A DNA stretch of 62,000 nucleotides from Diphasiastrum complanatum. Lineage: Eukaryota; Streptophyta; Lycopodiopsida; Lycopodiales; Lycopodiaceae. Position 1 is the first letter of the stretch; each line of letters starts with the position of its first letter. The stretch is from positions 47,424,458 through 47,486,457 of the forward strand of contig CM055103.1 in NCBI GenBank assembly GCA_029204225.1, read 5' to 3'. Below, one piece after another: positions 54,836 through 62,000 of the stretch. The notes under the pieces are model-generated. The model did no database searches, was not told the DNA's origin, and saw nothing but the letters and a program-made list of their open reading frames with translations. The position numbers were made by a program, and so were the translations under genes.

Positions 54836-55381
54836 TCATCCCCAAGGATCAACTTTATTAGATTTGGAAGAGGTTACATTCATACATAGACTGACCGGTC
54901 TCGGGGCCACCAACACGTGCTGGGCATTGTGCCTGGCTCATGCTGGTAGAGGGAGCTGAGACCTGGCGACTGGATTCCTGGCGCTGGTTGAGCTGCCCAA
55001 GTTTCTGTCTGTCGGACTCCCCCTATAGTTCTGCTGTGATTCGGCGCACCCCCTCTGTTCTGAAACATAGTGCTTTCTGGTAAAGCACGCTTTTTGGGAC
55101 TTAGTTTTTATTTTGCTGATTAAGCCTGGCAAGCCTGGCAGAATCAGTCTGGCTCCCGAACATGGGTCCCGGGAGCCGTTCCGGTGGCAGAATCAACTTG
55201 CCTCCTGACTAGGGCATGACTCGAGCTCCAGAGCTAGCTCATGACTTGTGACTACTTGACTGGCTCACCACAGGTCGGAGGCTCAGTCCTTGACGTTCTA
55301 ACTTGCTCTGGGACTTTAGGGAGTGTCACCCCTTAGAGTCTTACAGGGCACGTTGGGTGCACCTGAGTCAGCTTTACAACA
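54834..55381 (-). mobile_element. Truncated 5' LTR (548 bp)
   Basis: First 548 bp of the LTR, joined directly to integrase coding sequence at 54833/54834. Confidence 0.88.
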
Positions 55382-55386
55382 CTCAC
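55382..55386. repeat. 5-bp target duplication (right)
   Basis: CTCAC, identical to 52590-52594; host LTR sequence continues. Confidence 0.88.
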
Positions 55387-55398
55387 CTCAGGTTCACA
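55387..55398 (+). mobile_element. Last bases of the interrupted gypsy LTR
   Basis: Ends GGTTCACA, two or three bases before the PBS. Confidence 0.65.
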
Positions 55399-55401
55399 GT
55401 T

Positions 55402-55413
55402 TGATATCAGAGC
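55402..55413 (+). promoter_or_regulatory. Primer-binding site, tRNA-iMet type
   Basis: TGATATCAGAGC, one base different from the canonical site. Confidence 0.75.
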
Positions 55414-55768
55414 CAAGGTCTATTATTTTTCTTTCTTTGTGAAGTTGATGTGAGGGCCTTGTGTGTTCATTCTTGAATCAAATGCCAATACACAGGACTT
55501 TGTATGTTTACTTTCGAATAGATTTTCCTTTCGCTTGAATTTCTTTTTTCTTACAAGATCTCTTTAATATTAGAGCTAATAGACTCCATTTGGGGGATCC
55601 TCGTGAATTGGATCTCCAGCTTGCTTTCTATTTTAGAGACAATACTTTGTTCATGTGAGCTTCTATCTTCCTTTGTGGAGAATGTCATTTCTCTGAATCT
55701 CCAATCTATTCGTACTTTTTGCCTTGAGTTTGTGTATCACAAGTAAATTCCAAAAACTCCAATTAAAG

Positions 55769-57106
55769 ATGGATAGCTCCTCTTCATCTATGTCATCATC
55801 TCCTCATGTTTCTTCCAAGTCAACTTCCTCTACTCGATCTAGATGAAGGAGGTTTGCTAAGATTGATAATAAACTTTTTAAGTTTTTTAAGTTTGATGGA
55901 GATAGTAGCAATGAAGAGAGTTTGCTTGCCTGGATTCGAAATCTTGATACTTTCTTTGAGAAAAGTAGATACTCAAATCATTCCGAGATTCAATTTGCAA
56001 CATTACATCTAGATAAGTATGCATCTCTATGGTGGACAGCTATGAAATCTAATCACGAAGCTGCTTCCACTTGGCATAGCTTTAAAAAGCAAATTAAAGC
56101 CCACTTTTTGCCAAAAGAATATAAGAAAGATACTTTAGCTGCATGGGACATCTTTAGGCAAAAACAAAATGAGAAGGTGGTTGAGTATGTAAAGAGATTT
56201 TGGGAGTTGCTTTTGAAAGTTCACACTTTGCATTCCATTTCCAAGAAAGATCAGAAAAAAAAGTTCTATTCACGCTTGCATAGAAATATACAATATAGCT
56301 TAGATCTAGTACAAGCTGATACTTTGGAACAAGTCATATATTATGCTACCAGAATTGAGCTATGGGATAATCATCGAAATGGAAGCGGGAACAAAAGGAA
56401 GGAACATCCCACCACTCAAACTCCAAAAGAGAAGACTCAACGCCTTTCCAAAGAACAAGTGCAGGCCTATCGCGAGAAAGGAAGATGCTTCAAGTGTGGG
56501 GAAAAGGGACACCTTTTCTTCAAATGTCCACTCAAAGATACAAAACCTTCAAGTGTAGACAAAGGGAGGCAGGTGGCCGTACAAAGCATTGAAGACACTC
56601 AAAACCACGATCTCCTCAAGACATGGGGACAAGTCCATGACAAACTTTGTTTGATTCTCTTTGATGCAGGATCCTCTCATAATTTTATCTCTTTTAAGCT
56701 TGCACAAGAGATAGGAGTTGGTTCCTTCTCTGAATCTATGCTTAAGGCTAAAGGTGCTTTTGTTGATGGTGATGCAAACATTTATCCTGTAATTGGAAAA
56801 CTTAAGCTTCAAATCTCCGACTACTATGAACCTATAGAATTCATGGTAGGTCTTTTACAGGGAGTAGATGTACTCTTAGGCATGCCTTGGCACAAAATGC
56901 ACAACCCTCTGGTGGACTATAATAAGCATTTAATTTCATGGAAGCACAAGGGTAAAGATGTTAGTGTGCAAGCAGGACAGAGTGGCGAAACAATTCCCTT
57001 GGTAAGCCATATTCAGGTATCAAAGGTACTAAAGAAAAGAAGGCTCAATCGAGTCTATAAGGAAGCCTCAATTGAGTCTATAAAGAAGACTCACTTGAGT
57101 CTATAA
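55769..57106 (+). pseudogene. Gypsy gag-protease, one early stop, pol deleted
   Basis: The ATG at 55769 starts a serine-rich leader in the same frame as the long open stretch 55922-57106. A single in-frame TGA at 55844-55846 interrupts it. The reading frame then shows a retrotransposon gag fold region with 'HLDKYASLWWTAM' and 'WHSFKKQIKAHFLP'. A CCHC zinc knuckle C-x2-C-x4-H-x4-C lies at 56486-56527. A protease motif L-F-D-A-G-S-S-H-N has its Asp at 56663, with Ala where Thr/Ser is usual, and 'VLLGMPW' follows. No RT or integrase follows: from about 57035 the frame runs into the 23-bp repeats and stops. The element therefore carries only gag and protease and needs pol from elsewhere. Confidence 0.85.
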
Positions 57107-57131
57107 AGACTGGGAGAAGAAACCAAAGTAC
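57035..57131 (+). repeat. 23-bp tandem repeat and PPT-like tract, second copy
   Basis: Matches 51215-51307. It is partly translated as the tail of the gag-protease frame. GGGAGAAGAAACCAAAGTAC before 57132 is the probable PPT. Confidence 0.75.
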
Positions 57132-57214
57132 TGATCACCCTTTGTGTCACACTCCACTATGATTGGCGATGGGCAACCCCTAGAAAAAAGGGCCTAGGAA
57201 TTGATGAAAATTGT
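57132..57214 (+). mobile_element. Start of the second gypsy LTR, cut after 83 bp
   Basis: Matches 51308-51390 with few differences, then breaks at GATGAAAATT where another LTR begins. Confidence 0.7.
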
Positions 57215-58150
57215 TGTTAGCGGATTTCAGAGAATCCCGTGATGCCGAGCCAAGCTGAAGACACAGAATATCTCTCACCCATGATCGAGGAGGTCTCAGA
57301 AGGAGGAGAGCAGAAGAAGCTGAGAGCCGAGAAATTTCTAGCCAGGATGATAGTGAAATATCTATGTGAGCCTACATTGTGTATCCCAGAGAAAGAACGA
57401 CCATGTAGGAGCTAGTCATATTTCCTAGGCTTTGTAAATAAAAGTAAACCCCCCTTAAATTAGTTAGAGTGAGCCACCTTTTGATGGTGGCCTTTAGTGG
57501 AAGGAAAAATTTCACATATAATTTCTAATTTGGTGGAATTACCACTTGGGCTCCACATGGGCATCTTGCTTATTTAAGGGCCCCCCTCTCTTGTGAGGGA
57601 GCTTTGAATGTTTCGTCAAGTTCTCTTGAGCAAATAAAAAAGATCCTCCACTAGTTCTTTTTAATTGCTAAGCTCCTTGTTCATGGCAATGTTCTTGAGT
57701 GAAGTTTCTATGAGCATGTTTGATTTCCTTGTATTGTAAATTAACTAGGTTCTTGTTTTCTTTCTTACTTAGTTGTGGATTAGGATTCATTTCTTGTTTG
57801 TGGAATAAGGTCGGAATCAGCATTCAAGTAAACTAAATAGGCTGGAATAGTGGTGTAGATCTTGCATACTTTCTTACAGTCTAGTTCTTGATTGTTCTTG
57901 AGCAATCTAAGCATCAAGAAATGAGTGTTTCTTGATTCTTAGATTGTCAAAATGCTATTAGGAATCTAGTTTCTTGTTTCTTGTTCCTTGTTTTAGTAGT
58001 TAATCTTGTTCTTGATTGCTTTCTGATTTAGTAGACAGTGGTAGGATTGCTCCCTGTTCCAGAACGTTGATCTTCTTGAGCTATGTCTGCTTACATGACT
58101 GGTTTATGCCTATAGCTGAGTATCGGATCCGTGACTCCCACTCACAGGCT
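57215..58150 (+). mobile_element. LTR of the solo-LTR family, right end uncertain
   Basis: Starts TGTTAGCGG and aligns with the solo LTR 5787-4690 (minus strand) to about 57990, including 'GAGTGAGCCACCTTTTGATGG' and TTATTTAAGGG (TATA-like, near 57570). The right end is unclear and no PBS is seen. Confidence 0.65.
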
Positions 58151-59032
58151 GGGTAATACACATTGCAATCTGAGTAACACTTCTGTTTAGTAACTATTCT
58201 AATAAGAAGAAGAACTGTAAGAACCGTAACTACAGAAGAATGAAGAAAGAACGATAAGAAGGAGTAGAAACAAAAGCCGTATTCACAGATGTAGTGAGTC
58301 TGTGAACATTTGGCACCATTCCACAGCTACACAGACATTAAACCAAGACATATCTTTCTCATCTGTGCTGCCAAACAATTGTGAAAAACTCAGATCCAAA
58401 AGATGCTAAAGTTTCATAAAGATCTTGGCCATGGAAGTTATGCACATCTAGATTGAAAAAATGATAGAAATTGTGATGTTAAGCATACTAAACATCAACT
58501 AAACATCAAAATCTGATCATAAGCTTCCACAAACAGAAACTTGCTGTCCCTGTCCGTACTTCAGAGCCTACAACCTGCATTTCACACGTGTGAAGCCATA
58601 GCAACAAAGAAATCACAATTCTAGTGGCTAGAATGCAAGATATGAACAAAAAAGTGAGAGAGAAGAAGATGGACCTTCAAAGAGCATAACATTCATTCAA
58701 TAGAATGAAAATGAGATGTGTACATACTCGTGGAGATGGCTATTTATAGCAGCCATAGTGCCTCTTGGCCACTTGTCTTATGATAGGCTAAAATTGGGGT
58801 CCAATAGGATTCACCCATATACCTAGAAATTTGGTCAAATAGGAATGCACCAAATTATGAGCCAATAGAAGAGCTCCACACTCGACCTCCTCTAATTAAT
58901 GTGACCTCAAAAGTAGTGTACACATACTTTGGGCCTCTACATACATGTATGAACCTATCTCTAACTTTTATTTGGCCATAGGCCTACAAAATCTCAAGTT
59001 AGGAAAATACTACTAGTTGACAATTTTTCACA
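58151..59032 (-). mobile_element. 3' LTR of the right-edge copia, distal end uncertain
   Basis: On the minus strand TGTGAAAAATTG follows the purine tract GAAGAGGGAG that overlaps the end of the polyprotein. It contains TATAAATAG (58748-58740). The far end, near 58150-58215, was not resolved. Confidence 0.65.
58740..58748 (-). promoter_or_regulatory. TATA box in copia LTR
   Basis: Minus strand TATAAATAG about 285 bp into the LTR, a normal promoter position. Confidence 0.65.
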
Positions 59033-62000
59033 CTCCCTCTTCAACTAGTTTTAGCATAGATTTAGAAAGTACACCAAGACTTGTTCTATGCTTGAAAAAT
59101 AAGTCCTTTCCCAATGCTTTGGTAAAGATATCAGCCACACATTCCTTTGATGGGACATGTTCAAGCTTGATCTCTTTTGCCAACACTTGTTCTCTCACAA
59201 AATGGTAAGCCACCTCGATATGTTTGCTCCTTGCATGGAAAACCGGATTGCTTGCTAGACTTTGGGCTGAAAGGTTGTCACAAAAGATGATTGGACTCTC
59301 TGAAAAATCCAGCAAATGAAGCTCCATAATCATCCTCTTGATCCACACCATCTCCTTTGTGCATGATGTCAAAGCTTTGTACTCGGCCTCACTAGAAGAA
59401 AGTGATATAGTTGCTTGTTTCTTCGACATCCATGAGATAGCTCCATCACCTATGAAAATAGCATGTGCATTTATGGATTTTCTATCCATAAGGTCTCCTG
59501 CAAAATCTGAATCTGAAAAACCAAATAAGTTAGGTGATGAGCCTCTATAAACAATGCCAAAATCTTTTGTTCCCGAGATGTATCTCAAGATCCTCTTTCC
59601 TAGTTTCCAATGTTCTATGCTAGGATCTTGCATGAATTGGCTTAATCTACCAACACAATAAGATAAATCAGGTCTTGTGATGGTTAGATATATAAGAGAA
59701 CCTATTAGCTTCCTATAGAGAGTAATGTCCTCGAAGGATCTTTCATTACCTCTTATAGTTAGCTTTACATGTGATTCCATAGGTGTATCAATAGGATTTG
59801 CATCTACCATATGAAATCTATTGAGAATAGAAATAGCATACTTCTCTTGTGAAATAAAAGTGATTTGAGAAGTTCTAATTACTTCTATTCCTAAGATATA
59901 GCTCAAAAGACCAAGATCATGCACTTCAAATTCCTTTTTTAGTGCTTTCTTGATATCTTCTATATCTTCCTTGTTCCCTCCACTTAAAATAATGTCATCC
60001 ACATAAATTAGAAGGATTGTAACATCATTAGCACTAATTCTAAAGTAAAGTGAATGATCATACTCACTCATAGTGAAGTTTTGAGAAAGTAGAAAAGAGT
60101 TAAGCCTAGCATACCAACTCCTTGGTGCTTGCTTAAGACCATACAAACTTTTTTGTAGAAAACACACATGATTAGGCTTGCTATGAGAAACATAGCTCTC
60201 GGGTTGCTCCATGTAGACTTCCTCTTCAAGATCACCATTCAAGAAAGCATTAGAAATGTCTAATTGCCAAAGATCCCATCCATAAAGAGTTGCAAGGGAA
60301 ATGATTACTCTTATGCTCACCATCTTTGCCACGGGTGCAAAGGTTTCCTCATAGTCAATGCCATGCTCTTGAGCATAACCTTTAGCCACCAACCTTGCCT
60401 TCAACTTGTTGATAGATCCATCTTGATTTGTCTTTACCTTGAAGATCCATTTGCATCCAATTGCACTTTTGCCCTTTGGAAGCTCCACCAATCTCCATGT
60501 GTTGTTCTTCATAAGTGCTTCAAACTCAAGATCCATTGCTTGGATCCATTCCTCTTCTTGCCTTGCTTCATCTACACATGAAGGTACATCAAAAGAAGTT
60601 AGGAAAGCATAGTTGGATCCATCCACCACTTGCTTACCTTTGCCATCATAAGTGAGCCTTGAGGGTTTCACTTTATGCCTTGGAGTTCTCCTTGGAATTT
60701 GACTTGAAGAGGCTTCTTCAACATCCACATCCAATGTGTCATCAACTCCATTGTCATCAAGCACATTAGTTGCAACAACACCATCATCACTTGAAACAAC
60801 TTTTGGAATGTTACCTTCATAAAAAATGACATCCCTACTTGTGAACACTTTCTTGATTGAAGGAACATAAATCCTATATGCTTTGCTTACTTCACTATAA
60901 CCAACAAAAATGCCCTTTCTTGAAGATGGATCCTCCTTAGTTCTATCATCAAGAGTAATGTTGAAGTAGCAAATGCATCCAAAAGTTCTTAGAAACTTGA
61001 CATTAGGCTTCGTACCAAACAAAGCTTCAAAAGGGGTTTTTCCTTCCAATACAACACTTGGCCATCTATTGCATAGGAAATTTGCACACAACAAAGCATC
61101 ACTCCAAAAAGGTTTAGGAAGATTAGCATTCAATCTCATTGCCTTTGCACTCTCACACAAGGTTCTATTCTTCCTCTCGGCCACTCCATTTTGTTGTGGT
61201 GTTCTTGGACATGTGTACTCCCTCTTGATCCCATGCTCATCGCAAAAGGCTTTGAATTTGTTAGAAATGTATTCACCACCATTGTCGCTCCTCAAGCATT
61301 TGATTTTGGTTGTAAATTGAGTCTCAATAGCAACTTTGAACTTGACAAACACATCAAACACCTCATCCTTGCTCTTTAGTAGATAAACCCAACAAAATCT
61401 ACTAAAATCATCAATGAAAGTTACATACATCTTAGCACCTCCATTGCTAATTGTAGTAACACCATGAATATCCGAATGCAAGAGAGAAAAAGGCATCTTA
61501 GATCTAGATATAGATCTAGTATATGGCAATCTATGTGATTTAGACAAAGCACATTCTTCACAAACATGATTCAAGCAAGTAAGAGACTTGGGAAGTCCCC
61601 TTACTACCTCCTTTTTGGCTATTACCTCCAAGGCCTTGTAGTTGAGATGTCCCATCCTTTTATGCCATACCTCTTGAATTGACATTTGTTCATTTGCCAT
61701 GCATCCAACTTGGTTAGCAACAACACATGCATCAAGCTTGAACAATTTCCCTTGCCTTTTCCCTTTTGCAATGATACTACACCCCTTTTTGATCAAGCAA
61801 GCATCACCATCAAACTCAACTTTGAATCCTTTGTCAAGCATTTGGCTTACACTAAGTAAGTTCTTGGTAATGGATGGAATGAGCAAAACATCTTTCAATT
61901 CTATATTCCTATTTGTAGAAAGTGAAATAGGAATTGTGCCAATCCCCTTGATTGCACACTCACCATCATTTGCGGTATAGATTACCTTCCTATCACCATC
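59028..62000 (-). CDS. Ty1/copia polyprotein, intact to the window edge (5' part outside)
   Basis: Open without a stop from the window edge to TGA at 59030-59028, so the true start lies beyond 62000. Counting from 61898: pre-integrase zinc site H79, H84, C113, C116. Integrase core D143, D205 and E241 (35 residues between the last two) with 'LRSDNGGEY' and 'TPQQNGVAERKN'. RT first Asp D547 ('QLDISNAFLNG'), 'KSLYGLKQAPRSWY' at 583-596, and Y-V-D-D at 632-635. RNase H acidic residues D796/D798, E837 and D874; 'ADIFTKAL' at 922-929. All catalytic residues are present. 'QPESY' replaces the usual 'QPEGY'. Gag and protease are off the window. It is probably a recent and possibly active copy. It overlaps its own PPT at the 3' end. 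Confidence 0.95.
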   Translation of the reverse strand, partial: DGDRKVIYTANDGECAIKGIGTIPISLSTNRNIELKDVLLIPSITKNLLSVSQMLDKGFKVEFDGDACLIKKGCSIIAKGKRQGKLFKLDACVVANQVGCMANEQMSIQEVWHKRMGHLNYKALEVIAKKEVVRGLPKSLTCLNHVCEECALSKSHRLPYTRSISRSKMPFSLLHSDIHGVTTISNGGAKMYVTFIDDFSRFCWVYLLKSKDEVFDVFVKFKVAIETQFTTKIKCLRSDNGGEYISNKFKAFCDEHGIKREYTCPRTPQQNGVAERKNRTLCESAKAMRLNANLPKPFWSDALLCANFLCNRWPSVVLEGKTPFEALFGTKPNVKFLRTFGCICYFNITLDDRTKEDPSSRKGIFVGYSEVSKAYRIYVPSIKKVFTSRDVIFYEGNIPKVVSSDDGVVATNVLDDNGVDDTLDVDVEEASSSQIPRRTPRHKVKPSRLTYDGKGKQVVDGSNYAFLTSFDVPSCVDEARQEEEWIQAMDLEFEALMKNNTWRLVELPKGKSAIGCKWIFKVKTNQDGSINKLKARLVAKGYAQEHGIDYEETFAPVAKMVSIRVIISLATLYGWDLWQLDISNAFLNGDLEEEVYMEQPESYVSHSKPNHVCFLQKSLYGLKQAPRSWYARLNSFLLSQNFTMSEYDHSLYFRISANDVTILLIYVDDIILSGGNKEDIEDIKKALKKEFEVHDLGLLSYILGIEVIRTSQITFISQEKYAISILNRFHMVDANPIDTPMESHVKLTIRGNERSFEDITLYRKLIGSLIYLTITRPDLSYCVGRLSQFMQDPSIEHWKLGKRILRYISGTKDFGIVYRGSSPNLFGFSDSDFAGDLMDRKSINAHAIFIGDGAISWMSKKQATISLSSSEAEYKALTSCTKEMVWIKRMIMELHLLDFSESPIIFCDNLSAQSLASNPVFHARSKHIEVAYHFVREQVLAKEIKLEHVPSKECVADIFTKALGKDLFFKHRTSLGVLSKSMLKLVEEGV

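Larger units (their letters stand above)
52595..55381 (-). mobile_element. Young, internally deleted chromodomain gypsy nested in an LTR
   Basis: 3' LTR 53512-52595 (complete, ends TGTTG/CAACA), PPT at 53523-53513, integrase and chromodomain 54835-53754, then a partial 5' LTR 55381-54834. Flanked by CTCAC on both sides. The shared 548 bp of the two LTR copies have about five differences and no indel, which implies recent insertion. The PBS, gag, protease, RT, RNase H and integrase N-terminus, plus about 370 bp of the 5' LTR, are missing in one deletion ending at 54833. Confidence 0.9.

Overview
This window looks like plant nuclear DNA made almost entirely of transposable elements. It is AT-rich and full of Ty1/copia and Ty3/gypsy LTR retrotransposons. 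Their primer-binding sites match initiator-tRNA-Met (TGGTATCAGAGC-like), their LTRs carry TATA boxes, and two gypsy copies carry or retain traces of an integrase-linked chromodomain. I cannot place the species. I found no complete host gene, no tRNA, no rRNA and no CRISPR array. The nearest thing to a host gene is one cysteine-rich terminal exon on the minus strand at 39628-39805.

Layout. 1-1475: left-truncated copia copy, of the same family as the copy at 19443-22787. 2740-4070: degenerate minisatellite, then a minus-strand copia integrase fragment. 4074-9737: two head-to-tail LTR-plus-leader units; the first is split by a clean solo LTR (4690-5787, 5-bp target duplication), and both leaders carry short hairpins with a shared TCGC-like loop. 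9965-13270: copia reverse transcriptase remnant, a long GC-richer non-coding stretch and an LTR-like segment. 13291-18020: repeat units with near-perfect foldbacks surrounding copia fragments on both strands. 18015-18977: gypsy protease-RT remnant fused in frame to an unrecognised sequence. 19443-23590: second copia copy. 24130-31460: a copia split by a 6.7-kb minus-strand gypsy. 31460-32700: copia LTR and a gypsy gag-protease fragment. 32700-41880: mostly unrecognised DNA holding a hAT-like non-autonomous element with perfect 8-bp target duplications (37231-37929), the cysteine-rich exon and its decayed paralogue, and an LTR end with a perfect primer-binding site (40279-40290).

41887-48596: a second gypsy of the same family as the 24.5-31.3 kb copy. 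Its LTRs, leader, PBS and PPT are well kept but its coding region is almost unreadable, which suggests a non-autonomous element moved in trans. 48602-50920: minus-strand copia pol pseudogene. 51215-57214: a gypsy keeping only gag and protease, whose 5' LTR was invaded by a young, internally deleted chromodomain gypsy (52595-55381, perfect 5-bp target duplication). 57215 onward: an LTR related to the solo LTR at 4690-5787, then a minus-strand copia whose polyprotein stays open from 59028 to the window edge. This is the only plausibly functional coding sequence here.

How they work together: the genes encode Gag, protease, integrase, reverse transcriptase and RNase H, which copy element RNA into DNA and insert it. 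Most copies can no longer do this themselves. The nesting order gives relative ages, and several cis-acting parts (LTR, PBS, PPT, leader) outlast the proteins.
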